Part shown: one piece after another, positions 24,602-36,579 of the stretch
Layout: the number at the start of each line of letters is the position of its first letter
Position numbering within the stretch: position 1 is the first letter of the stretch
Source of the DNA: Polysphondylium violaceum
Taxonomy: Eukaryota > Evosea > Eumycetozoa > Dictyosteliales > Dictyosteliaceae
Assembly (NCBI GenBank): GCA_000277445.1
Contig: AJWJ01000026.1
Location: 1-64,000 of the forward strand
Direction of reading: 5' to 3'
DNA: 64,000 nucleotides
Program-made: the position numbers and the translations under genes
The notes under the pieces: model-generated
Databases searched by the model: none
What the model was told of the DNA's origin: nothing
The model's input: only the letters and a program-made list of their open reading frames with translations

Positions 24602-25496
24602 ATCTTGCTCTGTTTGAAAGGGGGGGCGCAAGGCGTTATTGGGTGATTTTTTGAAATTGTAAAAAAAAAAAATACACGAAATTAAACAAAGACTTTTACA
24701 CTTTCAATTCAAAGGCTCAATTGAATGCAGCGTGTGTGGGTGTGATAAATAATTGATTGATTGTGATTGATTGAATGGATTGATGGGTGAATAAATGTCA
24801 GTAGGTCATTACAAAGTGTGATAATAAAATATATATCTATATATTAGTGTGTGAATGTAGGTAAAGTATTGGTAATATTGAACAACAATATAGATAATAA
24901 ATAAATAAAAAGATTTATCTTTGTAAATAAGATCTAAATTCTGTCAAAAAAAAAAAACTGACAGTCTGCGAGTAATATATTGCGTAAAAAAAAAAAAAAA
25001 TTCGTTGGTGAAGATTGTTTTTGTCAGTCGACCGATTGTATTTAGTCAGTTGACAAATACACACAGAATAACAATCAAGATAACAAAGCAAACAATAATA
25101 ATCACAAAACCCTATGAGGATAAACTCTATTGTGTGCGCTAGTTTCTTTTTTCCTCTTTTTTTATTTTATTTTCTTAATTTTGTACAAGAGGACACTATT
25201 TTTGCGCAGGGCAGAATATCTCGCAAAAGGCACGAAGAAAAGTTATCAATTTGGAGGCTTGTTTTTTTTTTTTTTTTTTTTTGCGCAATTTTCTTGCGCT
25301 ATTTTTTTCTCGCAATGTGTGACTGTGGGAGGTTTTTATTTTTATATTGAAAAATTTAATTTTTTATCGCAAAAAAAAACAATCCAAATCATACATTTTG
25401 ATAATAAATTCCATTTTTGGAATAGAGGTTACAACAGAGAACAACACAACGACTCAACCATGAGCACTCAATATGTGCGCTGAGCTGGGAGCCTGT
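24602..25496. other. intergenic, A/T homopolymer-rich
   Basis: Upstream region of the leishmanolysin-type gene. It contains long runs of A (near 24660, 24945 and 24987) and T (near 25263-25282). Open frames on the plus strand at 25114-25483 are Phe/Leu-rich translations of T runs and are not supported as genes. Confidence 0.5.
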
Positions 25497-25894
25497 ATGT
25501 CGTCGACACGACCATTCATCTATGAAATCTCATCATGGAGCCCATATAAAAATAACAGGGAGGACGTTGTATTTCTTGTGTGTTTGAATGGAGACTAGAG
25601 CTTTATAGTGCACAATTCTATTAATTATGTGTATCGTATATCATTCGATGATAGACAGATTGCCTAAGAAAAAAATCTCACATTGGTGTCAGCCATGGCC
25701 GTAAATTTTTTTTTTTTTTTTATTTTTTTAGTGGGAGTGAATTTTCACAAGAGGAGTACCAGCCACAGAATCAGACCTGTGCTTGGTCCAAATTAAAATC
25801 AAGACCCAATTCACAAGATATTAATTATCTTTCATTGGAACAAGAGGAAGGATGGACAAAATACAAGAAAGAAAAAGAAAACTATTCCGAATAA
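25497..25894 (+). pseudogene. small coding region of uncertain structure (gene with tiny introns or decayed gene)
   Basis: Three segments with convincing protein composition lie in order but not in one frame. The first runs from ATG 25497 (MSSTRPFIYEISSWSPYK...). The second, around 25595-25660, reads SFIVHNSINYVYRISFDD in the frame of the first after an in-frame stop. The third ends at TAA 25892-25894 (HWCQPWP, then EFSQEEYQPQNQTCAWSKLK, then SLEQEEGWTKYKKEKENYSE). A minimal alternative model uses ATG 25627, exon 25627-25700, a 31-bp T-rich GT-AG gap (25701-25731) and exon 25732-25894, for 78 residues. Introns of 31-33 bp would be far below the size seen elsewhere in this window. So either the homopolymer length is misassembled, or the gene is a pseudogene, or splicing differs. 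No family is recognised. Confidence 0.4.
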
Positions 25895-26232
25895 GAATAA
25901 AAATAATAATTTGTTGATCTGCATGAGTGCACGAGGTGTGTTGGGTGAAAGTATTTATTTTATCTTGGGCAATCTCTCTATTTTTACAAACGCCCGACAC
26001 AAGTAACCATCTTAAATGTAAAAGTAATCTTTTACGAAAAATCTTGTGTGAAATTCAAATTTTGTCTATATATGGATGAAATACACGACATTGGGCTATT
26101 TTTGGGACCAAAACACACAGTGTTTGGGGAAATATCTTCAATCAATATGTGAAAGGTGAGATTCTTTTTTTTTTTTTTTTTTTCTATAATTTTTTTGTTC
26201 GATTTTCTTATTTTTCATTAGACAACTCAAGG
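25895..26232. other. upstream region of ZMAT2 gene, possible 5'UTR intron
   Basis: AT-rich. A GTGAGA donor-like site near 26155, a T run and a TTTTCATTAG acceptor-like site near 26212-26221 suggest a non-coding intron just before the ATG at 26233 (inference). Confidence 0.35.
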
Positions 26233-27112
26233 ATGACATCAACATCGACAACAACAGCAAACAATGATGATGAAAAGAAAAAAAGTTTTGTAGATAGCAC
26301 ATTTAGAAAGAAATGGGATAAGGAACTCTATGAACAGAGAGCAAGAGATAGAGAGGCTGGTTTGATTATCGACGACGATGAGAAAGGCAGTGCCAGCAAG
26401 GAAAAGAAACTCAAGCTCTCTGAGGAACCACTCAGCTATTTTAAGGTCAGAGAGGAGGATATAGATTTGTCCAGCAAACTGGGTAAATCTCATTTCATTG
26501 AGGGTGTGACACCAGACAACAAAAAAGGTGGTCTGTTTTGCGATGTCTGTGATGTGGCATTTAAAGATTCAACTGCATACTATGATCATATAAATTCAAA
26601 GAGACGTATGTATATGTATATTTATTGTTGTTGTTATTATTGTTATATCATGATACATGTGTGTGGCTAACATTATATCACTTATAGATAATAGATTGGC
26701 ATATGGTGCTAGTATGAGAGTAGAGACATCTACGCTATCAGCAGTGCAACAAAAGCTAAGACAGAAAAAGGAACAATTACAAAATAAAAAGAATCCACTG
26801 GAGGAATTGAAAAAGAAAAAAGAAGAAGACTATCAAAAAATGATTAAACAATTGGAAGAAAAGGAAGCAAAAGAAGAGAAATCACAAAACACACAGAACA
26901 ATGATAGTAAACAGCAACCACAAAAAGAAGAGAAAAAAGAAGAGAAAAAAGAAGAGAAAAAAGAAGAGAAAAAAGAAAACAACAATGATAATAATAATAA
27001 TAATAATAATGATGATGATGATCAAGTTGAATATGTAGTAGAGGAGGATGAATTTGATTACTCAAGTTTAGGTTTACCAACAGATTTTGGAACTACTAAA
27101 AAGAAAAAGTAA
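26233..27112 (+). CDS. zmat2: ZMAT2/Snu23 U4/U6.U5 tri-snRNP zinc-finger protein
   Basis: Exons 26233-26605 and 26688-27112 give about 265 residues. Ser/Thr-rich start, then FRKKWDKELYEQRARDRE, the conserved Snu23 N-terminal block. A matrin-type C2H2 finger lies near 103-126 (CDVCDVAFKDSTAYYDHINS, with the last His restored by splicing). It is followed by RLAYGASMRVETSTL, and then a Lys/Glu-rich coiled helix with EEKK repeats. The intron splits the zinc-finger His codon in phase 1. The protein is a nuclear spliceosome component that enters with the tri-snRNP and leaves during B-complex activation (family knowledge). The acidic C-terminal end (VVEEDEFDYSSLGLP) is typical. The upstream frame back to 26149 is a T-run translation and is excluded. 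Confidence 0.9.
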
Positions 27113-27170
27113 TAAAATAATTTGTACATAGTAATAATATAATAAAATTTAATACACACATATATCACAT

Positions 27171-28303
27171 TTATTCATGTGATTCATCTTGTTGTTGTTG
27201 TTGCTGGTGTTGATGTGGTTGTTGATAGTATTGTTTATGTTTTTGGAGAATTTGTTCAAATTTAAAGAAAAGATCCTAATAGCAACAAGTTAAATTAGTA
27301 ATTAGTGGATGATAATAAACTATTGCTGGGTAATAGTTTACTTGTTTTTCATTTAAAGTTCTTCCAAATTGAATTTCATCCTTTGAGAAATTATCAAGTG
27401 TCTTTTGTAAAGTGAGTTCTAAATCCTTTTTCTCTTTTTCAATCGTGTCTATTTTAGTTTGTTGTTCATGTACATGTTTTTGTGATTCTAGTATTTGTTC
27501 TTTTTTATTTGACAGTTCATTTGATAGTCGTCTAATGATTGTAATATTCTTTTTATTTTCTTTTTTTAATGTTTCATTGGTGCTTGATAGCTGAATACCT
27601 ATATATTTTACAACATTAGTAATGTAAATGAATTTGAACGACCAAATTCTAGAATAACAATATTACAATTCTTTTCAAATATATTGAAAATGGTTTTGAT
27701 TTGTGATATTTCAGCCTTTACTCTTTTATAATTCGATTTATATTCCTCTAAATAGCTATTTTGAATGGAAACTGTCTTTTTCAAACGATCTATTTCTCCA
27801 TTACACGATCTATTTCTTTTTGATATATCTATATTTTGATTCTAAATAAAAGTAGTTAGTAATAATTATAATTGTCCACATAGAAAAATAAATAACTATT
27901 GTGTAGATACAATCAAGTTATTTATATATGGTGATTTTTTCAAGTTGGATGAAGATAAAAAGTTTGTTTGTGCGTTGTGTTTCTGATAGGACGAGAAATG
28001 AATCTCTATTTCAGATAATGAATTCTTGAGAGATCTAATATCATTGATTAATTCTGTTTGGGGTGTATCGCTGGTTACTATATTGTATGCAGACGAGTTT
28101 GATGGTATATTTAAACTTTCCAATAGACTTTTAAAATCCTTTACATATCTAGGTTCGCTATTGCTGTTGTTGTTATTATCATTACTGCTACTATTGCTAC
28201 CACTAATGCCCCCATATAGACTGTGAAAGTTGTTTATATTATTATTATTATTGTTGTCACTGCTACTATTGCTACTACTAATGTTACTACTATTATCTTT
28301 CAT
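27171..28303 (-). CDS. coiled-coil protein, four exons
   Basis: Transcript-order exons 28303-27911, 27841-27667, 27598-27342 and 27275-27171 splice in frame to about 309 residues, and each intron is 66-69 bp. The N-terminus (about 1-60) is Asn/Ser low complexity. A short conserved-looking block follows (YVKDFKSLLESLNIPSN). From about 80 on it is predicted coiled coil with evenly spaced Leu, Ile, Lys and Glu. The C-terminus is Gln/His rich. No domain or family is recognised. The composition resembles small cytoskeletal or centrosomal coiled-coil proteins, but that is only an impression. It is convergent with zmat2, 58 bp apart. Confidence 0.72.
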
Positions 28304-28885
28304 TTTTATTTATTTGTATACAAATGAACAAAACCCTTGTTTACATTTATAATATATCATCAAAAAAGGGTCAACTTTTCAAAAAGAATACAATTCGATT
28401 TGGATAAATTTAAATTTAGAAATAATTTAAATTTATTCTTTCTATTTAGAGAATGAGTATTTGATAAGGAAAGAAAAGAATAGTTGAACTATTTCCAGAC
28501 AGAAGTTTTCTCAACAACAGTAGTGTCAACTTTCAAATATGCTAAACTTTACTAAATATATATTTAATAAGGTATAGTATTCTTGGAAGTTGCTACTATT
28601 GTTGCTGAGTGTTGCTGTGAATGATGAATTCAAATAATGAATTTTTCAATTTTTTTTTTAAAAAATATCAAAAAAATTGATGATCACAAGTTTTAAAAAA
28701 AACAACAATTACTTTATAGTTATTACTAAAAATATAGAGTAGAAGTTTTGTGGGGGATTGTTTAAAAATAGTAATTCAGATTCATTAAATATACACACTC
28801 TCCCAAAACACAAAGACGCATATAGTATAAATATAGATTCGTAATAAAAAAAGGGTGATAGTGCACTACCTTTTATAACGCAAAA
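28304..28885. other. divergent intergenic region
   Basis: AT-rich spacer between the coiled-coil gene (leftward) and the dynein intermediate chain gene (rightward), presumably holding both promoters. It contains runs of A/T. No coding segment is seen. Confidence 0.5.
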
Positions 28886-31136
28886 ATGGATACAGAAGCA
28901 ATGAAAAACCAAAGAAAGAAAGAGTTGGAGGAGATGAAAAAGAGACTTGCTGAAATCAAAGAGAAAAATGTATATACATACTATACAGGGCAACTATATT
29001 CTACACCATCACCACATATATTAATCTGTAAATATAACCTACCATAAATAGAAAAACTCTAAAGCAGCAGCAACCACCAAACCAACAATTTCCTCACCCA
29101 GCACCACCGATGCACCCGCAGGCACATCGTCACCACCCACCACAGGCATGGATTTTGATTCATTCATAGACTCTGTCAATCAGATTGTGCCCACACCCAC
29201 ATCACCAACAACAGCAGCAGCAGACAGTACCACCACCACCACTGCATCGACAACAGGGTCGACAGGTGCTGGTGGCTATAGAGCAGTGTTGTCTATTCAC
29301 ACCATGGTGTCAGAGATTGACATCCCACCCAAAGAGACAATTATGTACACAAAGACATCGCAAACTGTGGATTTGGACTCTGCTGTAAACACAGCATCCA
29401 GCGGAACCAATGAGGATCACCACCAAACACCAAACAAGAACAACAAGAATAAATATCATATGCACACATTGACCACCAGTCAAGAGAATGCCACCTCTAC
29501 CAACAACACTGAATCACCACCAACCAACACAGCCACTACAAACACATCTACTGAACAAACAGATGACAATGACAAGGATCAAGACGATGTTGTCATTCCT
29601 GAACTTGACGACTTTGAGAAACAAAACATCTTGGATTCAGATGCATTCAAATCCTTCTTTACAAAATCATCCAAAGTCATTGAGAGAGCTTTATATCTTG
29701 ATGATTCTGTTGACATTTTAGTAGACTATACTCTTTCCGATGATAGGTATGTGTTTATTTGTATTGATTAATTGTACTATTTATTAATAGTCTCCTTCTT
29801 TCTCTCTCTCTCTCTTTCCCTCTACTATAGTAAATCAAAATCATCAGGTAAGGAATTAAAATTGGTTGCAACATTGGCCGACGAAAGATGGACCAAACAT
29901 AGATCAGTTACAGATATCAATTGGTCACCAAAACACCCAGAGTTGGTGGTATCATCATATTCGGCCAATGAGGCTGGCTCACATGACCCAGATGGTGTCG
30001 TCTTGGTTTGGTCAGTCAACAATTATTTCCAAAAACCAGAATATGTATTTAATTGTCAAGTAAGTAGCGTCGTTATTGTCACATTTATATAATCAAGTAT
30101 TAATACTCAATACTCATTCATTCAATAATAGTCACCAGTTATGACAACCTTTTTCTCAAAGTTCCATCCAACTTTGATTGTTGGTGGAACTTATTCTGGA
30201 CAAATTGTCATTTGGGATACTCGTGCTAAATCAACACCAGTTCAACGAACACCATTATCATCTGTCGGACACACTCATCCAGTATATAGTATGGCAGTGG
30301 TCGGTAGTGCCAATGCCAATAGTCTTGTGTCGATTTCAACCGACGCCAAACTTTGTTCATGGAATTTAGAGAATCTTTTACAACCCATCGAAACCATTGA
30401 ATTGAACAACACAAAGAACACCAGCAGCAGTGGCACAGGTAGTGGCACAGGTGCTTCGTCATCAGTTAGCGGCGCCGGTTCGTCCATTGCCGTCACTTCA
30501 TTGATTTTCCCAGAGAACGAGTTGAGTCAATTCTACATTGGCACAGAAGAGGGTGTCGTGTGTCAGGCATCTCGTCACGGCAGCAAGATTGTCATGAACG
30601 AGCGTTACAAGGGCCACTTTGGTCCCATCACCAGCGTCGACTTGCATCCAAGTAAAGGCAACGTCGACTTTTCACAATACTTTATCAGTTCATCCACCGA
30701 TTGGACCGTCAAATTGTGGTCCACCAAAAAAGAGGCCCCCATTTACTCTTTTGAAGACTATGTCGACTATGTGTACGACGCCAGATGGTCACCTGTCCAT
30801 CCCTCGGTGTTTGCCACCGGCGACGGATCTGGTCTCCTCTCGTTGTGGGATCTCAACCAAGATCTCGAATCACCCATTTTCAGACACAAAGTTTCACAAA
30901 GATCCGTCAACAGACTCTCGTGGTCCCACGATGGCAAGAAATTGTTGGTCGGTGATTCTGGCGGCTCTTTGTCTCTATTTGACTCGACTGAATTCTCTTC
31001 CCCCACCTCTGAGGAATGGAACCAATTTGAAGACGTTATCGATAAAATGGTGTCAAAATCCCACAGCCAAGACTCTCCTTTACTCGGTTCCAACGAAACC
31101 GATGGTATGGCAAATCTTTCAATTTCTGATCAATAA
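28886..31136 (+). CDS. dicA: cytoplasmic dynein intermediate chain
   Basis: Exons 28886-28969, 29052-29746, 29831-30059 and 30132-31136 give about 670 residues. The first exon encodes the charged N-terminal helix that binds dynactin p150 in this family ([20 protein letters not shown]). A Ser/Thr/Pro-rich region with light-chain-binding potential follows, and then [15 protein letters not shown], the conserved block before the propeller. From about residue 310 there are WD40 repeats ([57 protein letters not shown]). The protein assembles with dynein heavy, light-intermediate and light chains for minus-end transport. Total length is close to other dynein IC (600-700). The gene symbol is recalled from D. 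discoideum. Confidence 0.92.
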
Positions 31137-31517
31137 TTTACAATAACAACAACAATGATGATAATATTAATTAAATTCAAATAATAAACCCAAAAAGTGA
31201 TATATTAAACAACGTAACGTTTGGAGTCTCAATGTCCCAATACCCAAAAGGGCATCACCGTTTTTTTTTGTAAAAACACACAAAATATGAAATTTCAAAA
31301 ATTCTGCGATTTATCCAAGAATGGACAGACATTCCTGAGAGTAAGCACATCTCTATAAATGTCAAAAAAATTCTAGAGTATTTGTTTTTTTTCATAAAAC
31401 TTCACACATCAAAAACATATTTTGATTTTATTTTAATTTTTCATTTTCTCACATCTCACATTTTTTTATTTATTCAATTAATAAACTATTGACACTCGTA
31501 TTTATATATATTTAAAA
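31137..31517. other. intergenic
   Basis: The 3' flank of dynein IC and upstream region of the first APH-like kinase. It is AT-rich with a T run near 31261 and a TATA-like stretch near 31503. No gene is seen. Confidence 0.45.
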
Positions 31518-32468
31518 ATGCCTTTGTTTGAAACAATTAGTGTCGATATTGATTCCCTTCGTCCTTTGGTAGATAAGCATTGGGGTGTGGAGATTGGAGA
31601 TGTTATTAAAATGTCTCAAAATCATACCTATATGGCAAAGAATGAAAATGGCGAAAGGGTTATTCTTAGAATAACACCAGATCCCAAAAAAGTAAGAAGA
31701 GACAGCACTGATTTGGAAGTCAAGTTTTTGGAATACTTGAACGACAGAAAATTACCTGTGTGCGTGCCAATCAAGAGCAAGGTGACCAATGAGGCAATGT
31801 TGGTTGTCGATAATAATATACTCTGTTTGTTTACATATGCCACTGGCGAGCCCGTCGTGTACACAGAGTGGAAATGGTTGGCCAAAGAGATTGTTGTTGG
31901 TGTTGGAAAGTGGTTTGGTCTTTTACATAAATATTCTCAAGAGTTTTCCAAACAACATCCCGAGTTGGTTGCCAAAGCCAGACATTGGAAGACTCTTCAT
32001 GACAGTATTTTGGCCGAGGTTGTTGTCGACGAGCGTGACAATGCCACCGTTGGTGACGCCCAACACTATGGTCTTATTCATGGTGACGTTAATCCAAGCA
32101 ACTACTTTTGGGACGCCAGTTTGGGTATGCCCAGTATGTTTGATTGGGATCAAATGCAATCATGTTGGCTTTTATATGACCTTTCCGCTCCAATCTGGGG
32201 TGTCTATGTTTTAGAAAAAAGAGGAAACAATGGTGAACCTGTTCCTAGCGCAGTTGTAGAGAATTACACAAATTGGCTACTTGAAGGCTACGAACCAACC
32301 CTTGGTACCACTGTAGACAGAGACGCTCTCAAGAGAATGGTTGGCATTAGAAGAGAACTCTATTTACGTTTTTGTACCAGAGCTGTGACCGAGATGGAAG
32401 ATAAAACCAGTCCCATGGCTGTATTTTGTCAATCAATGGTTGATTTTTTTTCTAATCCAAACAATTAA
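31518..32468 (+). CDS. APH-like phosphotransferase, tandem copy 1
   Basis: A single exon of 316 residues. The aminoglycoside phosphotransferase/choline-kinase fold is indicated by an N-lobe with MSQNHTYMA and VILRITPD and by the catalytic loop HGDVNPSNYFWD (His188, Asp190, Asn195). A metal-binding Asp209 follows in MFDWDQMQ. Members phosphorylate small molecules (choline, homoserine, hydroxylysine, methylthioribose, some antibiotics) or proteins. The substrate cannot be read from sequence here. The next gene is a close paralogue on the same strand 301 bp away, so the pair arose by tandem duplication. No signal peptide is seen, so it is likely cytosolic. Confidence 0.82.
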   Translation: MPLFETISVDIDSLRPLVDKHWGVEIGDVIKMSQNHTYMAKNENGERVILRITPDPKKVRRDSTDLEVKFLEYLNDRKLPVCVPIKSKVTNEAMLVVDNNILCLFTYATGEPVVYTEWKWLAKEIVVGVGKWFGLLHKYSQEFSKQHPELVAKARHWKTLHDSILAEVVVDERDNATVGDAQHYGLIHGDVNPSNYFWDASLGMPSMFDWDQMQSCWLLYDLSAPIWGVYVLEKRGNNGEPVPSAVVENYTNWLLEGYEPTLGTTVDRDALKRMVGIRRELYLRFCTRAVTEMEDKTSPMAVFCQSMVDFFSNPNN

Positions 32469-32769
32469 CTCACAAAAACCTTTTTTTTTTTTTGTAAAAT
32501 TTCCACGGAATTGCACTATTTCTGAAAAGTAATCTGTTCTTTCATTTGGTTCTAAGATATTCTCTCAACACCAGGTTACAATATCTTAGATATTTTAAAT
32601 ATGAAAAAATAAAAATATCTTCAGAATTTTTTTCTGAGAGAAATATGAGAATCAAATCTCTTTTATAAACAACACCAAGATAAAAACCCTGATATTTATT
32701 GTTGTTTAAATAAACGAGATATTGTTAATATATAGATAGTTGATAGATACTTATAAAAGAAAAAACAGG
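32469..32769. other. spacer between tandem kinase genes
   Basis: AT-rich, with a T run near 32480 and two copies of an AGATAT-type motif. It contains the presumed promoter of copy 2. Confidence 0.4.
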
Positions 32770-33714
32770 ATGCCTTTACTTGAGACCATTAGCGTTGATA
32801 TTGATACCATTCGTCCTTTGGTAGCCCAACATTGGGGTGCTGAAGTGGGAGAAGCTCTCAAGTTGTCTCAAAATCACACTTATATGGCAAAAGATGAGAA
32901 TGGAGAGAAAGTCATCCTTAGAATAACACCTGACCCTCAAAAGATTAGAAGAGATAGTACTGATTTGGAAGTAAGATTTTTAGACTACTTGAACAACAAA
33001 AAGTTGCCAGTATGTGTGCCAATCAAAAGCAGGATCACCAATGAAGGAATGGTGGTTATAAACGACAACATTCTCTGTCTATTTAAATATGCCACCGGTG
33101 TTTGCTACAATGAGTGGCGATGGTTGGCAAAGAATGTTGTTGTTGGACTTGGTAAATGGTTTGGTTTGTTTCATCAATACTCTCAAGAATTCTCTAAAGA
33201 ACATCCCGAGTTGGCCGCCAAAGCCAGACACTACAGAACGCTTCACGACAATATATTGGCACAAGTTGTGGTCGACAGTCGTGATGAAGCCCTCGTTGGT
33301 GATGCTCAACATTTTGGTATTATCCACGGAGATGTCAACCCAAGTAACTACTTTTGGGATGCCAGTTTGGGTATGCCCTGCATGTACGATTGGGATCAAA
33401 TGCAATCGGCATGGTATTTGTATGATCTCTCTGCATCGATTTGGGGTGTCTATGTTTTAGAGAAGCGGGGAGACGAAGGTACACCCGTTCCTGGTGCCAA
33501 TGTAGAAAACTATACCAATTGGCTACTTGAAGGCTACGAATCAGTCCTCAACACCACCGTAGACAGAGACGCTCTCAACAGAATGGTGGCAATCAGAAGA
33601 GAACTCTATTTACGTTTCTGTACCAGAGCCCTTACTGAAATCCAAGATAAAACAAGCCCCATGGCTCAATTTTGTCAATCAATGGTTGACTTTTTCTCTG
33701 ATCCAAACAACTAA
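32770..33714 (+). CDS. APH-like phosphotransferase, tandem copy 2
   Basis: A single exon of 314 residues. The frame is open from 32740 but has no ATG before 32770. It is aligned end to end with copy 1 (shared ETISVDID, SQNHTYMAK, ILRITPDP, RRDSTDLEV, HGDVNPSNYFWD, DWDQMQS and TSPMA...FCQSMVDFFS). One small gap is seen after the ATG motif of the N-lobe (YATGEPVVYTEW in copy 1, YATGVCYNEW here). Catalytic residues (His186, Asp188 and the DWD Asp) are kept, so both copies look active. Changes are spread along the gene, so the duplication is not very recent. The substrate is unknown. Confidence 0.82.
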   Translation: MPLLETISVDIDTIRPLVAQHWGAEVGEALKLSQNHTYMAKDENGEKVILRITPDPQKIRRDSTDLEVRFLDYLNNKKLPVCVPIKSRITNEGMVVINDNILCLFKYATGVCYNEWRWLAKNVVVGLGKWFGLFHQYSQEFSKEHPELAAKARHYRTLHDNILAQVVVDSRDEALVGDAQHFGIIHGDVNPSNYFWDASLGMPCMYDWDQMQSAWYLYDLSASIWGVYVLEKRGDEGTPVPGANVENYTNWLLEGYESVLNTTVDRDALNRMVAIRRELYLRFCTRALTEIQDKTSPMAQFCQSMVDFFSDPNN

Positions 33715-33826
33715 ATAAATAAATTCAATCAATCAATATATTCACACTTATTACTCAGCTCGCATTACGAAAAATGTGACTAAAAAAAGCCCTTATGATG
33801 AGTGAGGTTGCAAAAATATTTTGGTT

Positions 33827-33857
<31 letters not shown>

Positions 33858-33943
33858 CTTTAATTTGTGCAGATCAACGTAATTTTTTATTATTATTACA
33901 GATATCTCATTATTGTTGGTATATCTCAACTTATATAAACATA

Positions 33944-36139
33944 ATGAATCAACAACAGAACCAAAGTTTATTGAAAAACTCTGGTGGTAGAAACCATTAT
34001 GGCGCAGGTATGAATAAACAATACATATTGTTATTGTTGGGAGACTTGATCTTTGCCTTTATCAACTGGAGTTTGTTTGTCGAGTTTATCTCTGTTATTT
34101 GGTTTTTCCCAATGGGCTTCATGGGTTTTACAGGCTGGGAAGCAGCCTTGGTGGCTGTGTTTTCACCCATCTTTTTAGGCATTGGTGCAGTGGATCGTTT
34201 GGTCGGAAGATTCAATCTATTTATTCGTGTCGTTGCACAATGTATTGGTTTGTTGTCGTTGATTCCATACGGACCCATCGACAAGACCTTGATCAAGGAC
34301 GACGAGTTTCTCTCACATCCACACATGAAGAAAACAGCATTGATCGCCATAGCCGTCGGTCTCGACTGGTTGTGCCAGTGCCAGAGATTCACTTCGATAA
34401 AGACTGCATCTCGTAGAGAGCGTGGCGCATTTGCCTATGCATTGGCCATCGTCTTGCACGCCATCATTCGTATCCCCTATTTGTCGGTCAATCCCTTTAT
34501 GACATGGACCAACTGGATTGTATTTGGCGTCATTCTCTCTGTCGTAGCCTTTATCATTCTCCTCACCGGCGACAACAACACTGACGACAAAAAGAACTCT
34601 GCCCTCTGGTCCATCGAACACAACGACGAGTCCTCGTCACCCTTGTACACTGGTATTGGTTTTGGTGGTATTGTATTTTGCAATCAATTACTCTTCTCCA
34701 CCTATGGTCTTATCCCACGTTGGGTCGATCTCAATCCATTCCCATACGGTATATTTGTTGTATTCTTTATGATGGTTGGTGTCGTTTTATCTAAAAAGAG
34801 ATCCCTCATCACTAGTAGAAACTATTTCCTCTTTGCCTTATTCTTATCCGTCGTGTTTGGCTTATGTTCAGGCAGTGTATCTGGTATCGTTGGTTTCATT
34901 GGTCTCATCTCTGGCAGTCTTTTAGGTGTCTATGTCAATTCTCAATGGATTGTCATTGTTGAAAAGTTGTCACATTGTGAGAAATTGGGTAGACTCTTTA
35001 TTACATCCACCCTTACCTATGTTGTTTTATTATTCTGGGCCATCTATGTTGTATCTTATGTATGTATTTGTTTGTTTATTACTTATCTCTATCTATACAA
35101 CACAATACTAATCAATTGAGAATCATAGAAATTCGTACCATGGTGGTTAGGTTCAACATTATTAAGAGAACGTAATCAAACTATGATCATTGCCAATATA
35201 ATTTGTGTTGGTATTGGTGCATTGAGCTTAAAGGTATCAAATGTTGGTATCAATAACAAGAAAGAAAAGTCCAAGGAAACCACTTATCCAAACAAGGATG
35301 TTTGGAATGTATTGTTTGGTCTCACTGTTTTATTGCTTTTGTTTAGCGTCAATAGAGCCATCACTCATCCAACCGACGCATCTGTTGCCGGACATCACTA
35401 TGAAAGAACCCTCACCACCGAGTCTGTCAGTCTTGCCGCACCCACTGAGATCAAGTCTATGATTTGGACCATCCATTTTGGCTATGACAACTTTGGCAGA
35501 AACAGTTTCCCCAACGTCACAGAGGCCATCAGATCACACGGCGCTAACGTCATCGGTATCTTGGAATCAGATCTCAGTAGAGTCATGACTGCCAACAGAG
35601 ACTTGGTCGAATGGCTCGCCACCGAGCTCCACATGTACAGCGACTTTGGTCCAGCACCCTCTGAAAACACATGGGGCTGCGCCCTCTTGACCATCTTCCC
35701 CATCCAGTCGTCCAAACACGTGATTCTCCCCTCCCCAGAGGGCGAGTTGGCCTGTTTGATTGACGCCATCGTGCTCGTCGACAACACACCCGTCAATATC
35801 ATTGTCACACATTTTGGTAACACTGAAGATAAGCTTGACAGAGAACTCCAAGCCGCCGGTGCTGCCGAGATTGTAGCCACCAATGCCATGCCCACCGTGT
35901 TTCTCAGCTACATTACAGAAAAGACCAATGGTCCAAATTATAAAACACTCATGGCCTCCGGTCTCTCTGACACCACCACTGAGCGTCGTTATTGCGAATA
36001 CATCTTTTACAGACAATTGGAATTAACCAGCTTTAGAAGATGGGGTTGTGGTGATATCTCTGATACCGAAGCTCAATTGGCTAATTTTAAAGTTTTACCA
36101 AAATCATCAAATAATCAACAACAACAACAACAACAATAA
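33944..36139 (+). CDS. cwh43: CWH43/PGAP2IP-like GPI-lipid remodelling protein
   Basis: Exons 33944-35059 and 35129-36139 give about 708 residues. The first exon encodes many membrane helices (LLLLGDLIFAFINWSLFVEF, then SPIFLGIGAVDRL), the N-terminal multi-pass domain of CWH43/PGAP2IP. The second exon adds further helices and then a lumenal-type endonuclease/exonuclease/phosphatase-fold domain (GILESDLSRVMTANRDLVEW, TWGCALLTIFPI, PSPEGELACLIDAIV, VTHFGN, RRYCEYIFYRQL). Yeast Cwh43 has both parts in one chain and introduces ceramide into GPI anchors, in the ER/Golgi. The same fused layout is seen here. A poly-Gln tract ends the protein. The open frame upstream to 33821 is a T-run translation. 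Confidence 0.88.
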
Positions 36140-36579
36140 ATAAATAAATTATATAAATGATAATAGTCAAAACGACATGACAAACAACAATCAACTGTTT
36201 ATTATTATTATTATTATTATGTGTATTCATTCATAGATGTGTGTTTATTAACTTGATATGTAGACCTGACCTACATCAAGTCCGCACCTCACCTCATACA
36301 TTATGATTATTATCACTTTTCAAATAAAATATTTTTACGTAAATATAAGCTATGAAAGAAATCGGTTGAGTGTGAAAGTAGTGGGGCCTTTGGAATCATA
36401 TGTCGTTATGTTGATACAACTTTCACATAAAGAAATCAAAAAAAAATAAAAAAAATAAAAAAAATGAAAAATATTGATTTCCCTCTTCACCACACCACCA
36501 ATTTAATATATAATTTTTTTTTTTTGATTTCATTTCATTCCATTACCATCTACAGCATAATATACATATACATAATAAA
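36140..36579. other. intergenic with inverted repeat
   Basis: AT-rich. An imperfect inverted repeat, cttgatatgtag (36252-36263) and ctacatcaag (36271-36280), pairs over ten bases with a two-base bulge and a 7-base loop. It could be a 3' processing or termination structure for cwh43 (inference). No coding segment is seen. Confidence 0.45.

Noticed and set aside
25114-25483. Plus-strand open frames rich in Phe
   Set aside because: They translate T runs in a spacer and have no splice or start support.
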